Shown piece by piece: positions 7,656 through 17,752 of a stretch of DNA of 64,000 nt. The translations under genes were made by a program, and so were the position numbers. The stretch comes from Mycobacterium sp. DL592. Its GTDB lineage: Bacteria; Actinomycetota; Actinomycetes; Mycobacteriales; Mycobacteriaceae. The stretch covers positions 1,869,827-1,933,826 of the forward strand of contig NZ_CP050192.1 of assembly GCF_011694515.1 (NCBI RefSeq). Direction: 5' to 3'. The notes beneath the pieces are model-generated. The model saw only the letters and a list, made by a program, of their open reading frames with translations, searched no databases and was not told where the DNA came from. Each line of letters begins with the position of its first letter. The stretch's first letter is position 1.

Positions 7656-7699
7656 ACACCCGCGCGGTCAATACTGGACGGGCGATGAAGGGGGACCGA

Positions 7700-9220
7700 A
7701 TGCGGACAGCGATTCATCTGGGCCGAATCGGCGGCCTGGCGATAGCACTGGGCATAGGTGGCGCACTGGCCAGCGGCGCGGGGATTGCGTCGGCGGATTC
7801 CACTGACTCCGCGCCGAGTTCATCCTCGGCCGCACACTCGGCACGCCACCAGCGAACCCCGTCGCCACGCGCCACGGTGAAGCCGGCCAGTGCGGCGGCC
7901 GCGGCGTCGTCGACGACTGCCACCCCGGCTCGCGACAGCGCAGAGGTGCTGAATGCTGTGCCGCGCAGAGCTTCCCGAGCCACCGGATCATTCGCCTCCA
8001 GCCAGCCGGCAGCCCCGGTCGCCCCGGTGGACCAGGCTCCGCTCATCGCCCTGGCCGCGGTCACAGCGTCACCCGTGACGACCAAGGTCGGTTGGGTTAC
8101 CGGGCCCAACAATGGCACCTCGGCCCGGTTCGGCGTATACGGCACCGATGTCGGCGTCATGTGGGACAACGGCATGACGGGCCAGGACCGACAGGTCCTC
8201 ATCATCTTCGGAGACACCTTCAGCGGTCCCAACCAGAGCGGGGTGTGGCGCTCGAACGTGCTGCTGCGCACCACCGACCCGATCACCCGGACGTTCGCCA
8301 CCGGCTCGCTGACCAACCCGTTCGCCGGCTCGCCGCTGAGTTCGACCGGCATGTCAAAGCAGGTGATCCGCGGCAACGCGAGCTATCTGGGTCTGTTCGG
8401 CTCGGAGGTGACGATCATCCCGACCGCGGCGATCTCCGTACCCTACGACAACACCTATGGCGCACGGCAATACGTCAACTTCATGTCGGTCCGGTCCTGG
8501 GACTTCGGCGGCCAGTGGACGACCAACTACTCGGCGATCGCCTACTCCGACGACAACGGGCAGAACTGGACCGTCGCCCCGCAGACCATCCGCGCCGCCA
8601 GCTGGCTGCGGTCCAGCCGGTCATTCATCTACGGAAACCAGAACTTTCAGCAGGGCGCTTACGTCAAACCGCCCGCCGACTCCGCCGACGCCGGGTACGG
8701 CTACTCGTTCGGCACCCCGTCGGGGCGGATGGGCTCGGCCTACGTCTCGCGGGTAAAGCAGGATGCCATCCTCGACCTCAGCCAGTACGAGTACTGGAAC
8801 GGCGCGTCCTGGACGGCCAACGACCCGTCGGCCGCGGTGCCGATCCTGCCGCCGACCACTCAGAACCAGAACGCCGGCGGATTCCTTGGCCAGCTCGGCC
8901 TGTTCTTCGGCAGCTGGGTTGCCGGTGTCTTCGGCGTCGGCGGACCCAACGGCCACGTCAGCGAGATGTCGGTGCAGTACAACACCTACCTGAACAAGTA
9001 CGTGGCGATGTACTCCGACGGGACGGGCACAGTGGTGATGCGGACGGCCGATTCGCCGCAGGGCACCTGGTCGGCAGCCACCCCGCTGGTGAACTCGCTG
9101 CAGTATCCCGGCCTGTACGCGCCCATGATGGATCCGTGGTCCACCGGCCAGGACATCTACTGGAACATGTCGCTGTGGGGTGACTACAACGTGGCCCTGA
9201 TGAAGACCACGCTGGCGTAG
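7700..9220 (+). CDS. Secreted DUF4185 domain protein
   Basis: 506 aa from ATG at 7700, preceded by an AAGGGGGA ribosome site; an in-frame ATG at 7685 lies within that leader. The signal region GRIGGLAIALGIG ending IASADS is followed by a Ser/Ala/Thr/Pro-rich linker to about residue 120, then a DUF4185 domain with VLIIFGDTFSG and repeated beta-propeller-like segments (SYSDDNGQNW-type). DUF4185 proteins resemble glycosidase-type propellers, and many mycobacteria carry exported copies; no specific activity is assured. Its N-terminus matches those of the proteins at 1-1398 and 47708-48621. Probably surface-located or secreted. Confidence 0.82.
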   Translation: MRTAIHLGRIGGLAIALGIGGALASGAGIASADSTDSAPSSSSAAHSARHQRTPSPRATVKPASAAAAASSTTATPARDSAEVLNAVPRRASRATGSFASSQPAAPVAPVDQAPLIALAAVTASPVTTKVGWVTGPNNGTSARFGVYGTDVGVMWDNGMTGQDRQVLIIFGDTFSGPNQSGVWRSNVLLRTTDPITRTFATGSLTNPFAGSPLSSTGMSKQVIRGNASYLGLFGSEVTIIPTAAISVPYDNTYGARQYVNFMSVRSWDFGGQWTTNYSAIAYSDDNGQNWTVAPQTIRAASWLRSSRSFIYGNQNFQQGAYVKPPADSADAGYGYSFGTPSGRMGSAYVSRVKQDAILDLSQYEYWNGASWTANDPSAAVPILPPTTQNQNAGGFLGQLGLFFGSWVAGVFGVGGPNGHVSEMSVQYNTYLNKYVAMYSDGTGTVVMRTADSPQGTWSAATPLVNSLQYPGLYAPMMDPWSTGQDIYWNMSLWGDYNVALMKTTLA

Positions 9221-9314
9221 GTCAGACCGGCGGGGCGAAGAACTCCAGCGTCAGGCCGATGGTGAAATCCCTCCATCGAAGTCTCACTGAACACGAATCA
9301 GCGACACAGCCGGT

Positions 9315-11027
9315 TCAGCAACAGGCGCGGTGGGCCGTTTCGGTGACGTGCGCATGGGCACTGACGTCGATGCTTCGCACGGCTCCCAGGAACTCGTCGA
9401 GGTCGATTCGCTTGCCGCTCAACCACGTTCCGCTCACCTGAGCCGTCTCGGTGAGGGCGGCCGGGTCGACGGTGTAGGGATCGGCGGTCAGTTCGGTGAA
9501 GTCGGCGAGCTTGCCGACGGTGATCGAACCGACGAGATCCTCCCGGTGCAATGTCCGCGCGGCGTCGATGGTGTGGGCGCGCAACCCCTGCTCCAGCGAG
9601 ATCGCCTGATCCGCCCCGTGGACAGTGCCCGCCCTGGTGCGCCGCGACACCGCAGTCTGGATGTTCAGCACCGGTGTCGGCGGCGACACCGATCCGTCGT
9701 TGTGCAGCGACACCACCGCCCCGGCGGCCACCGCGTCACCGAACGCCTGCCAGCGGCTGCCGTGCTCGTGGTCGAACAGCTTGCCGTCCAACAGATCTCC
9801 CCAGTAGTAGTACTGGAACGGCGCCATCGAGACGTACACCCCCAGCGCGGCGGCCCGCTCGAACTGGGCCCGGGTGCCCGCGCCAAGATGCTCCAGCCGC
9901 CAACGATGGTCGGTGCCGATCAGGTTGTGCCGGTGCAACGCCGCCTCGTAGGCGTCGAGCGCCAGCTCGATCGCAAGGTCCCCGTTGGCGTGGAAGGACA
10001 TCTGCCAGCCGGCCGGCGCGGCCTTGTCCAGGATGGCGTCGAGCTGCTCACGGGTGTAGTTCATCGACCGCGCCCCGCCGGCCACCGCGGGGTCGATACC
10101 GGCGTCGGCGGTGGTCGAGTTGCTCAGGTAGGGAAACGAGATCGCGATGTTGCCGATCCACGGCGAGCCGTCGGTCCACAACTTGACGCCGCGCTTGACC
10201 AGCAGGGCCTCACCGGCCGCGAAGCTCTCCGGCTCGGCGTAGGCGTCTGAGGTCGACATCTCCCACATGCTGACTCGTAGTGGACACGACGGCGCCGCGG
10301 CCAGCGCCTCGTAGGCGGTCTTGATCTTGCGGTCGTAGGTCATGTCGGAGGTGGATGTGTAGCCCCCGCGTGCCATCGACGCGTAGTACTGCGCCGCGCT
10401 GACCAGGGGATTGCCGCCCAGTTCGGCCAGCACCGGCGCGGCGATCGCCATGATCGCGGCCGTTTCGAAGCCCTGGCCGTTGAGGCTGCCGTCGGCGTTT
10501 CGGCCGTAGTGGGCACCGGCCGGATCCGGCGGCGGGCTGACATCCCAGCCGTTGCGCTTCATCACCGCGGTGTCGAAATACGCGCCATGCCCCGAGTTGT
10601 CGGTGATCACCGCGACCCGCTCGCCGAACATCCGGTCGAGTTCGTCGGCCTTCGGGGAGGGCCGGCCGTGCAGAAGAGCGTCGAAACCGGCGAACAGCAG
10701 TGGTGTCGCCGGATCGGTCGCGGTGATCGCCTCGGCGATGATCGCTTCCACGTCCGCCCAGGTCGGTGCGACCCACGGCGCGATCGAGCGGGCCGGTGGC
10801 TGGGTGGCCACCCCGCTCATCACCGGATGGCTGTGCGGTTCGACGAACCCGGGCAGCAGCGCAGCCACCCCAGTGTCGATCACCTCGGCATCCGGGCACG
10901 CCGCCCGGCATTCGACCAACGTGCCGACCGCGGCGATGCGGCCGTCGGTGACGGCCACGGCCTCAGCGCGCGGCCGTGCCGAATCCATCGTGATCACGGT
11001 GCCTGCCGTCAGAATCTGGCTGGACAT
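9315..11027 (-). CDS. Amidohydrolase family protein (YtcJ-like)
   Basis: 570 aa from ATG at 11027, preceded by GAGGGGGAA; the longer frame to 11075 runs into the next gene. Metal-dependent hydrolase fold: GFVEPHSHPVM supplies the first metal His pair, with further candidates in SFHANGD, RLEHLG and the late SLHNDGS Asp, and a C-terminal GKLADF segment typical of the family. Such enzymes hydrolyse amides or imides of small molecules in the cytosol; the substrate is unknown. No signal peptide. It lies 20 bases downstream of the DUF2236 gene reading the same way, so an operon is likely. A second YtcJ-like gene is at 51129-52919. Confidence 0.85.
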   Translation of the reverse strand: MSSQILTAGTVITMDSARPRAEAVAVTDGRIAAVGTLVECRAACPDAEVIDTGVAALLPGFVEPHSHPVMSGVATQPPARSIAPWVAPTWADVEAIIAEAITATDPATPLLFAGFDALLHGRPSPKADELDRMFGERVAVITDNSGHGAYFDTAVMKRNGWDVSPPPDPAGAHYGRNADGSLNGQGFETAAIMAIAAPVLAELGGNPLVSAAQYYASMARGGYTSTSDMTYDRKIKTAYEALAAAPSCPLRVSMWEMSTSDAYAEPESFAAGEALLVKRGVKLWTDGSPWIGNIAISFPYLSNSTTADAGIDPAVAGGARSMNYTREQLDAILDKAAPAGWQMSFHANGDLAIELALDAYEAALHRHNLIGTDHRWRLEHLGAGTRAQFERAAALGVYVSMAPFQYYYWGDLLDGKLFDHEHGSRWQAFGDAVAAGAVVSLHNDGSVSPPTPVLNIQTAVSRRTRAGTVHGADQAISLEQGLRAHTIDAARTLHREDLVGSITVGKLADFTELTADPYTVDPAALTETAQVSGTWLSGKRIDLDEFLGAVRSIDVSAHAHVTETAHRACC

Positions 11028-11046
11028 GGTTCCCCCTCGGTGTTGT

Positions 11047-11862
11047 TCAGACGACGCGTTTCCCCAACCGGGCACGAGCCCGCATATCCCACAGATACAG
11101 CTGATAGCCCAGAATCCAGGCCCGCTGCGGGATCAGCACATCGGCCAATCGCAGGGCGCTCAGCAGCCACTCGAAGCGGCGCTGCTGGCTCGCGCCCCAC
11201 GGCAGCTTCATCATGCTGCGGAACTCCGCGGGCAGAAATCCGGTCGTGGCGAACAGGTTGAAGCGGCCCACCGTCGCTCGTACCGGCCACGGCAGGAACT
11301 CCATGGCCGCGACACCCTTGAGGTGCTCGCGTACCGGCGGGTCGATGGACAGCTCGTCGAGCGAGCGCTTCCAGTACTCCTCGAACGCCGGCCGGTCAGC
11401 CGGCCACATCGAGTCACCCACCTGAAGCGTGGTGCCCAGACGTCTGGCGTCGGCGTACACCGCGTCAGCCGCCGCATCGTCGAGCGGGCCGTGCAGGAAC
11501 TCGTGCTGATCGACGTAGTAGCGGTACAGGCACGCCGCCACCCACAGCTGCAGCTTCGGGTCGAATGCGCGGTAGGAAACCGGGCTGTCCGGGCCGGAGC
11601 GCACCTGGGCATGCGCGGTGTCCACCGCCACCCGGATCAGGGCGCGGTCGGCGTCGGTGCCGATCGTCGCCGCGGCCAGATAGGTGCTGGTGGTCCTGGC
11701 CCGCTTGATCGGATGCTTGTAGACGTTGCCGCTGTCGACGGGACTCTCCAGCACGCCGTAGCCCACTCCGGGATGAGCGAGCTGCATGACGACATTGGCG
11801 GCGGGCAGCAACACCGCGGCCGGGTTGAGCAGGTCGGCAACCCGCGTCGGGTGTCGCGTCAT
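11047..11862 (-). CDS. DUF2236 / MpaB-like oxygenase family protein
   Basis: 271 aa from ATG at 11862 with GAGGG just upstream. The body has the family pattern: an early [23 protein letters not shown] segment, then R and H/W-rich helices ([22 protein letters not shown]). Relatives include latex-clearing-protein-like and MpaB heme proteins described as oxygenases. The heme-ligand role here is not proven. Cytosolic, no signal peptide. Likely co-transcribed with the amidohydrolase downstream and divergent from cobD, 45 bases away. Confidence 0.8.
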   Translation of the reverse strand: MTRHPTRVADLLNPAAVLLPAANVVMQLAHPGVGYGVLESPVDSGNVYKHPIKRARTTSTYLAAATIGTDADRALIRVAVDTAHAQVRSGPDSPVSYRAFDPKLQLWVAACLYRYYVDQHEFLHGPLDDAAADAVYADARRLGTTLQVGDSMWPADRPAFEEYWKRSLDELSIDPPVREHLKGVAAMEFLPWPVRATVGRFNLFATTGFLPAEFRSMMKLPWGASQQRRFEWLLSALRLADVLIPQRAWILGYQLYLWDMRARARLGKRVV

Positions 11863-11907
11863 CGCGCCCTCATGGGGGCAGTACACCACGTGTGAGAGAG
11901 TGCCGGA

Positions 11908-12873
11908 GTGTTTGTGCGCAGACCGTGGCGGGCCACCGGAATCGTGCTCGGCCAACTGGCCGACGTCGCGTTCGCCGACCCGCAGCGCTACCATCCGGTC
12001 GCGGGGTTCGGTTGGTGCGCAGCCGCACTCGAATCCAGCACCTACCGCGACAGCCGCGCCGCAGGCACCGTGCACGTGGCTGTTCTGCTGGGTGGTCTGA
12101 CGCTCGTGGGCGCGGCGGTACAGCGCGGTGCGCGCGGTGGTCCCGCGCTGGGCGCGGTGACCGCCGCGGCGACCTGGGTGGCACTCGGCGGGACGACGCT
12201 GGCCCGCACCGGGACGCGACTGGCCGATCTGCTCGACGCCGGTGACCTCGACGGTGCCCGTGACCTGCTGCCGTCGCTGTGCGGGCGCGACCCCTCGGTG
12301 CTCGACTCCGACGGGCTGGCCCGTGCGGCGCTGGAGTCGGTGGCCGAGAACACCTCTGACGCCCATGTCGCCCCGCTACTGTGGGCCGCGCTGGGGGGAG
12401 TACCGGGGGTGCTGCTGTACCGCGGCGCCAACACGCTCGACGCGATGATCGGCAACAGGTCACCGCGCTACGCCCGATTCGGTTGGGCCGCAGCACGATT
12501 GGACGATGCCGCCAACTATGTCGCGGCCCGGCTAGCCGGTGTGCTGGTGGTGCTGTGCGCACCTGCCGTCGGCGGCTCGCCCGCGGGTGCGCTGCGGGCG
12601 TGGCGCCACGACGCCGCCCGCCACCCCAGCCCGAACGCCGGGGTGGTGGAGGCGACGTTCGCCGGGGCGCTGGGGGTGCGATTGGGCGGGCCGACACAGT
12701 ACCGGCACGAGCTGGAGATCCGTCCTACACTCGGCGACGGTCGGGTGCCCGGGGTCGAAGACCTGCGCCGGTCGGTGACGCTCTCGCGGGTGGTGCAGGT
12801 GGCCGCGGCGGGGGTGGCCGTCGGGCTCAGCGCCGCCGGCCGTAACGGTCGGCGAGCTTGTCCTCGACGGTGA
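11908..12873 (+). CDS. cobD: Adenosylcobinamide-phosphate synthase CobD/CbiB
   Basis: 321 aa integral membrane protein. It has the family hallmarks: an early [12 protein letters not shown] segment, [29 protein letters not shown] and [17 protein letters not shown]. It joins aminopropanol (or its phosphate) to adenosylcobyric acid in the late aerobic cobalamin pathway. Start taken as the GTG at 11908; a GTG two codons later is possible. The 3' end overlaps the convergent SURF1 gene by 47 bases. It occupies the position of Rv2236c in the conserved mycobacterial order. Confidence 0.92.
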   Translation: MFVRRPWRATGIVLGQLADVAFADPQRYHPVAGFGWCAAALESSTYRDSRAAGTVHVAVLLGGLTLVGAAVQRGARGGPALGAVTAAATWVALGGTTLARTGTRLADLLDAGDLDGARDLLPSLCGRDPSVLDSDGLARAALESVAENTSDAHVAPLLWAALGGVPGVLLYRGANTLDAMIGNRSPRYARFGWAAARLDDAANYVAARLAGVLVVLCAPAVGGSPAGALRAWRHDAARHPSPNAGVVEATFAGALGVRLGGPTQYRHELEIRPTLGDGRVPGVEDLRRSVTLSRVVQVAAAGVAVGLSAAGRNGRRACPRR

Positions 12874-13654
12874 GCGGCGCAGACGGTGTGGTGGCCGCGG
12901 CCGCGGACGCTTCGGCGTCGCGGCGGCGGGCCTTGACCTCGCTGTAGATGAAGTAGCCCAGGCCGATCGGCGCAACGATGCCGAACGCGATCCACTGAAT
13001 CCCGTACGACAGGAACGGCCCGGCGTCCAGATGCGGTAGCTCGGCGACACCGAGGACCCCGGGCTGATTCTCGGTCAGCTGCAGATACGAGCCCGCCAGC
13101 GGAACCCGGGTCGCGGCCGACACCGCGCGGGTGTCGACCGCATACACCTGGGTGACGCCGTTCTCGGTGAACGCCGGCTTGTCCGGCGGCGCGGTCTCGG
13201 AATCCCGCAGGCGGGCGGTGATCGACACGGTGCCGCCGGGCGCAGGCGGGATCGCGGGTACCGCGGTGCCTTGCACCGGGCGGAGGTAACCGCGGTCGAC
13301 CAGCACGGTGGGGCCGCCGTCGACGGCGAACGGCACCAGCACCTCGTAGGCCGGCTCGCCGCCCACCACCCGCAGCCGCGCCACCACCTGGGCGTCGGTC
13401 AGGTAGCGCCCGGTCGCGGTGACCTGTCGCCACTGGGCGTCGGGCGCCGACGAATTCTGTTGCGGAAGAAACGTTTTCACCGGTACCGGAGCCGCCGTCA
13501 GCGACGACTGGATCTGCTGGTTCTCCCGCTCGGTCTTGGTGTTCTTGCCCAGCTGCCACGGGGCCAGCACCGTGAAGCACAGGTAAGCGAAGGCCACCAC
13601 CACCAGGCCCAGTGCCCACCAGCCCGGCTTCAGCAGGAACGACCACCGCTTCAT
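12827..13654 (-). CDS. SURF1 family protein
   Basis: 275 aa. Membrane helix near residues 10-32, a periplasmic-facing SURF1 domain with APWQLG, WRQVTATGRY, VLVDRGYL and a second helix near residues 215-237 (YGIQWIAFGIVAPIGLGYFIY), then a basic C-terminal tail. SURF1 assists assembly and heme insertion of cytochrome c oxidase. The actinobacterial version is assumed to act likewise on the aa3 oxidase. Adjacent to ptpA on the same strand with no gap; its tail overlaps cobD. Corresponds to Rv2235. Confidence 0.9.
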   Translation of the reverse strand: MKRWSFLLKPGWWALGLVVVAFAYLCFTVLAPWQLGKNTKTERENQQIQSSLTAAPVPVKTFLPQQNSSAPDAQWRQVTATGRYLTDAQVVARLRVVGGEPAYEVLVPFAVDGGPTVLVDRGYLRPVQGTAVPAIPPAPGGTVSITARLRDSETAPPDKPAFTENGVTQVYAVDTRAVSAATRVPLAGSYLQLTENQPGVLGVAELPHLDAGPFLSYGIQWIAFGIVAPIGLGYFIYSEVKARRRDAEASAAAATTPSAPLTVEDKLADRYGRRR

Positions 13655-14158
13655 CTAGCCGGCCAGACCCTCGGCGGCCAGTTGCTCGTCGACCCAGGCA
13701 TGCAGTCCCGGCAGCGACGCCGCGATGACGGTGAACGTCTCCTCGAAATCGGCGTGCGTGCCGTAATACGGGTCTTCGACGTCGAGAGCGTGCGCGCCGG
13801 AGCGGGGATCGAAGGCCCGCAGCATCCGCAACCGCTCGGGTTCCACCCCGAGGTCGGTGAGGAAGCGCAGGTGATTGCGGCCCATCGCGATCACCAGGTC
13901 GGCACTGAGATGGACGTCGGCGAGCTTGGCCGCCCGATGCTCGGTGGGGTAGCCGTGCTGGCGCAGGACGGCGTTCGTGCGGGCATCGGCCCCTTCACCG
14001 GCGTGCCAGTGCCCGGTCCCGGCGCTGCTCACCCGCACCACGTCGGCCAGGCCGCGCTCGGCGATCTGGTGGGCGAACATCTTCTCGGCCATCGGCGACC
14101 GGCAGATGTTGCCTGAGCAGACGAACGTGACATGCAGCAATTCCGAGGTCTCAGACAC
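13655..14158 (-). CDS. ptpA: Low-molecular-weight protein tyrosine phosphatase PtpA
   Basis: 167 aa from GTG at 14158, whose first codons overlap the ptkA stop by 8 nt. The catalytic P-loop is CSGNICRSP (Cys14, Arg20), and the general acid Asp lies in DVEDPYYG. The M. tuberculosis enzyme is 163 aa, so the length fits. It dephosphorylates phosphotyrosine. The M. tuberculosis form is secreted into macrophages, whereas in a saprophyte its target is unknown. The stop codon abuts the SURF1 start. Confidence 0.92.
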   Translation of the reverse strand: MSETSELLHVTFVCSGNICRSPMAEKMFAHQIAERGLADVVRVSSAGTGHWHAGEGADARTNAVLRQHGYPTEHRAAKLADVHLSADLVIAMGRNHLRFLTDLGVEPERLRMLRAFDPRSGAHALDVEDPYYGTHADFEETFTVIAASLPGLHAWVDEQLAAEGLAG

Positions 14159-14822
14159 CGAGCACCTCACGCAGCGCAGCGACGGAGCTGACGTGGGCGG
14201 CCGCGGCGGCCGCCGTCTCGGGATCGGCGAAGTCTTCTGCGCCGTAACCCCAGCCGACCACGATGGTGTCGATGCCGTGTTCGGCCGCGCCCTCCACGTC
14301 ATGGGCGCGGTCGCCGACCATCACCACCTGCGGCGGCAGGGGCTGTAGCTGGCTCAGCGCGTGCGCCACCACCTCGGCCTTACTGGAGCGGCTTCCGTCG
14401 ACGCTGGCGCCGGCGATCACGTCGAACGCCTCGGCAAGACCGAAGTGCTCGAGGATCCGCCGCGCGGTGGGTTCGGCCTTCGAGGTGGCCACCGCCAACC
14501 GCACGCCGGCGGCCCGCAGGTCGTCGAGCAGCTGCGGAATGCCGTCGAACAGGCTGTTCATCGCCCAGCCGCGAGTGGTGTAGTCGGCCCGGTAGGCGGC
14601 CATCGCGTCGTCGGCCCGCTCGCCGAGCCCCATACCCGTCAGGGTCTGGTGCATCGGGGGACCGACGATCCGGCCCGCCAGGTCGCCGCCGGGGACCTCA
14701 GCGCCCACGGCCGCCAGCGCATGCCGGAAGCTGGCGACGATGCCGTCCGCGGAATCGGTCAGGGTGCCGTCGAGATCGAAGATCACCAACTGCGGGCGGG
14801 TAGCGGAGGCCGTGCGGGTCAC
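14151..14822 (-). CDS. ptkA: HAD-superfamily hydrolase, PtkA-like
   Basis: 223 aa from GTG at 14822. HAD motifs: I as FDLDGTLTD (Asp16, Asp18), II as AVATSK, III/IV as KAEVVAHAL and [12 protein letters not shown]. By position next to ptpA this is the counterpart of Rv2232 PtkA, described as a tyrosine kinase for PtpA. The M. tuberculosis protein is longer, with a disordered N-terminal extension that is absent here unless an upstream start is used, and that would run toward the divergent NIF3 gene. Phosphatase activity of the usual HAD type is equally possible. Confidence 0.82.
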   Translation of the reverse strand: MTRTASATRPQLVIFDLDGTLTDSADGIVASFRHALAAVGAEVPGGDLAGRIVGPPMHQTLTGMGLGERADDAMAAYRADYTTRGWAMNSLFDGIPQLLDDLRAAGVRLAVATSKAEPTARRILEHFGLAEAFDVIAGASVDGSRSSKAEVVAHALSQLQPLPPQVVMVGDRAHDVEGAAEHGIDTIVVGWGYGAEDFADPETAAAAAAHVSSVAALREVLGV

Positions 14823-14889
14823 GCCCCCATTGTCCCTGATCGCCCGGCGGTACTGTGCTTGGCGTGGTGGACGCGGTGGAGATGTCGAG

Positions 14890-15939
14890 ATGAGCGCACG
14901 ACTCGCCGAGATCATCGCTGTGCTGGACGTGGCCTACCCGGCCAGCCTGGCCCACAGCTGGGACTCGGTCGGCCTGGTGTGCGGTGACCCCGATGACGTC
15001 ATCGACTCCGTCACGGTGGCCGTGGACGCCACCGCCGAGGTGGTCGCGACGGTCGGGCAGCGCGGGCTGCTGCTGGCCCACCACCCGCTGTTGCTGCGCG
15101 GCGTGGACACGGTGGCCGCCAGCACCCCGAAAGGTGCGTTGATCCACCAGTTGATCCGCGCCGGCTCCGCCTTGTTCACCGCCCACACCAACGCCGATGC
15201 GGCCGACCCCGGGGTGTCCGACGCCCTGGCAGACGTGCTTGGGTTGACCGTCGAGGGCGTCCTGGAGCCGGCGGCTCGGCCCGACACCGACAAATGGGCG
15301 ATCCTGGTGCCACCAGAGCACTCCGAGGCGCTGCGGGCAGCGCTCTTCGCGGCCGGCGCCGCACCGGCGATCGACACGGCCGGGACGGTGCAGGACCGCG
15401 TTGAGGTGGTGGCTCCGGCGCGGTTGCGGGCTGAGATCCTGGCCGCCGTGCGTGCCGCCTACCCCGGGGAGGAGCCGGCGTTCGAAGTGGTGAGCCTGGC
15501 TGCGCTGCCGGCCGGTGTGGGCATCGGCCGGATCGGCAGCCTCGCCGAGCCGCTGCGGTTCGCCGACTTCGTCGCCCGGGTGGAGGCGGTGCTGCCGCAG
15601 ACCACCTGGGGTGTGCGCGGCTCTGGCGACCCGGATGCCCCGGTGTCGCGGGTGGCGGTCTGCGGCGGAGCCGGTGACTCACTGCTCGGGGTGGCCTCGG
15701 CCGCCGGCGTGGACGCCTACGTCACCTCCGATCTGCGGCACCATCCCGCCGACGAATACCGGCGGGCCGGGGGGCCGGCGCTGGTCGACGTCGCGCACTG
15801 GGCCGGCGAATACCCGTGGTGCGCTCAGGCCGCCGACTTGCTGGGCTCGTATTTCGGCCCGGCGCTGCCGGTCGCCGTCAGCGGCATCCGTACCGACCCG
15901 TGGAACATCGAGCATCAACCCCCGAAAGGCAAGCTGTGA
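14890..15939 (+). CDS. NIF3/DUF34 family dimetal protein
   Basis: 349 aa from ATG at 14890 with GGTGGAG 8 nt upstream. Metal ligands are visible as [19 protein letters not shown] and, near the C-terminus, [10 protein letters not shown] central insert (about residues 130-230) carries the PII-like domain usual in long members. Annotated elsewhere as GTP cyclohydrolase I type 2 homologue, but the family activity is unsettled. First gene of a tightly overlapping three-gene operon with the zinc-ribbon protein and the RNase H/phosphatase. Counterpart of Rv2230c. Confidence 0.9.
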   Translation: MSARLAEIIAVLDVAYPASLAHSWDSVGLVCGDPDDVIDSVTVAVDATAEVVATVGQRGLLLAHHPLLLRGVDTVAASTPKGALIHQLIRAGSALFTAHTNADAADPGVSDALADVLGLTVEGVLEPAARPDTDKWAILVPPEHSEALRAALFAAGAAPAIDTAGTVQDRVEVVAPARLRAEILAAVRAAYPGEEPAFEVVSLAALPAGVGIGRIGSLAEPLRFADFVARVEAVLPQTTWGVRGSGDPDAPVSRVAVCGGAGDSLLGVASAAGVDAYVTSDLRHHPADEYRRAGGPALVDVAHWAGEYPWCAQAADLLGSYFGPALPVAVSGIRTDPWNIEHQPPKGKL

Positions 15940-16673
15940 AAGCTGAAGTGACACAGCAGCGTTCGCTGCTGGAGCTGGCAGAGCTGGACGCCGAGCTGAC
16001 CCGTACCGACCATCGCGCGGCCCATCTGCCCGAGCAGCAGGCCTACGAGCAGGTACTGGCCGAGCACCGGGCCGCCAGTGACCATCTCGCCGCCCTGGTC
16101 ATCGCGATCGAGGACCTCGACGCGCAGGTGGCCCGGTTCGAGTCCGAGATCGACGGCGTGCGCCAGCGCGAGGAGCGCGACCGCGGGCTGCTCGATTCCG
16201 GCACCGTCAACCCCAAACAGCTCGAAGAGCTCTCGCATGAGCTGCAGACTCTCGAGCGCAGGCAGGCCAGCCTGGAGGACTCCCTGCTGGAGGTGATGGA
16301 GCGCCGCGAACAACTGGTGGCCGAGCGGTCCACCGCCGAGGTGAAACTCGAAGCGCTGCAGCACGATCTGGCCACCGCGGAGGCAGGGCGCGACGAAGCG
16401 CTCGGCGACGTCGACAAGGTGCGCGCCGCGAACGCGTCACGCCGCGCCGACGTGGTGGCAGGCCTGGACGCCGCGCTGGCGCAGCTCTACGAACGTCAGC
16501 GCAAGTCATCGGGAATCGGTGCGGCCCGGCTGCTCGGCGGCCGGTGCGGGGCCTGCAGTATCGAGATCGACCGCGGCGAGCTGGCCCGGATTTCGGCGGC
16601 CGCCGACGACGAGGTGCTGCGCTGCCCGGAATGCGGGGCAATCCTGTTGCGTATCAACGGGTTCAGCCGGTGA
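15936..16673 (+). CDS. Coiled-coil protein with C4 zinc ribbon
   Basis: 245 aa from GTG at 15936, overlapping the NIF3 stop by 4 nt. Residues about 1-185 are long heptad-rich helices ([19 protein letters not shown] and similar); the end holds CGAC and CPEC pairs that make a zinc ribbon. Family proteins (Rv2229c type, CT398-like) are thought to bind nucleic acids or act as adaptors; no enzymatic residues are seen. Always found next to NIF3 in actinobacteria, suggesting a shared role. Confidence 0.88.
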   Translation: MKAEVTQQRSLLELAELDAELTRTDHRAAHLPEQQAYEQVLAEHRAASDHLAALVIAIEDLDAQVARFESEIDGVRQREERDRGLLDSGTVNPKQLEELSHELQTLERRQASLEDSLLEVMERREQLVAERSTAEVKLEALQHDLATAEAGRDEALGDVDKVRAANASRRADVVAGLDAALAQLYERQRKSSGIGAARLLGGRCGACSIEIDRGELARISAAADDEVLRCPECGAILLRINGFSR

Positions 16674-17749
16674 GAGTAGTCGTCGAGGCCGACGGCGGAT
16701 CGCGCGGCAACCCCGGCCCGGCCGGCTACGGCGTGGTGGTGTGGTCGGCCGACCGTCAGCAGGTGCTCGCCGAGCACGGCAGCGCGATCGGTGTGGCGAC
16801 CAACAACGTCGCCGAATACCGCGGTCTGATCGCAGGGCTGGAGGAGGCCCGCAGGCTGGGCGCTACCGACGTAGCGGTGGCGATGGACTCCAAACTGGTC
16901 ATCGAGCAGATGGCCGGGCGCTGGAAGGTCAAGCACGCCGCGATGGCCGAGCTGCATCAGCAGGCCCGCGCCCTGGCGTCGACGTTCGACTCGGTGAGCT
17001 ACGAGTGGATCCCGCGCGAACGCAACGCCTATGCCGACCGGCTGGCCAACGAGGCGATGGACCAGCCCGCCTCGATCGCCGACCCGCCAGCGGGGGCGGT
17101 GGCCGTGCCGCCCGCGGCCTGGACCGGCAACCGTGGCGAGCCCACCCGCTTCCTGCTGCTGCGCCACGGCCAGACCGAACTGTCGGTCGCCCGCCGCTAC
17201 TCGGGCCGCGGCAACCCCGAACTGACCGAGACCGGCCGCGGGCAGGCTGAGGCGGCCGCCCGGTATCTGGGCGAGCGCGGCGGCGTGACCGCGGTGGTGT
17301 CCTCACCCCTGCAGCGCTGCGTGCAGACGGCCACCGCGGCGGCGTCCGCGCTGGGGCTGCAGGTGGCCATCGACGAGGACCTGATCGAGACGGACTTCGG
17401 CGCGTGGGAAGGCCTGACCTTCACCGAAGCCGCCGACCGTGACCCCGGCCTGCACGGCCAGTGGCTGCGCGACACCAGCCTGCGACCGCCCGGCGGGGAG
17501 AGCTTCGACGACGTCGCCCACCGGGTGCGTCGCGCCCAGGACCGCATCATCGCCGCTCATCCCGGCCAGACCGTCCTGGTCGTCTCGCATGTGACGCCGA
17601 TCAAGACGATGCTGCGGCTGGCGCTGGACGCCGGGGCGAGCATCCTGCACCGTCTGCACCTGGACCTGGCCTCGCTGAGCATCGCGGAGTTCTATCCCGA
17701 CGGCGGCTCGTCGGTCCGGTTGGTGAACCAGACGTCCTATCTGGGCTGA
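16670..17749 (+). CDS. Bifunctional RNase HI / CobC-type acid phosphatase
   Basis: 359 aa from GTG at 16670, overlapping the upstream stop by 4 nt. The N-terminal RNase HI domain has acidic residues Asp8 (EADGGSRGNPG), Glu49 (NNVAEYRGL) and Asp73 (AMDSKLV). The C-terminal histidine phosphatase domain begins near residue 158 with LLLRHGQTE and includes SSPLQRCVQTA and VVSHVTPIK. The Rv2228c protein of this layout degrades RNA in RNA/DNA hybrids and acts as alpha-ribazole phosphatase, linking it to cobalamin synthesis. The separate cobC seen in M. tuberculosis is not present between ptkA and NIF3 here. Confidence 0.93.
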   Translation: MRVVVEADGGSRGNPGPAGYGVVVWSADRQQVLAEHGSAIGVATNNVAEYRGLIAGLEEARRLGATDVAVAMDSKLVIEQMAGRWKVKHAAMAELHQQARALASTFDSVSYEWIPRERNAYADRLANEAMDQPASIADPPAGAVAVPPAAWTGNRGEPTRFLLLRHGQTELSVARRYSGRGNPELTETGRGQAEAAARYLGERGGVTAVVSSPLQRCVQTATAAASALGLQVAIDEDLIETDFGAWEGLTFTEAADRDPGLHGQWLRDTSLRPPGGESFDDVAHRVRRAQDRIIAAHPGQTVLVVSHVTPIKTMLRLALDAGASILHRLHLDLASLSIAEFYPDGGSSVRLVNQTSYLG

Positions 17750-17752
17750 GCA

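Noticed and set aside
7529..7717. Longer start for small secreted paralogue 3
   Set aside because: The extension covers the divergent promoter region and conserved block; ATG 7528 has a ribosome site and begins a clean signal peptide.
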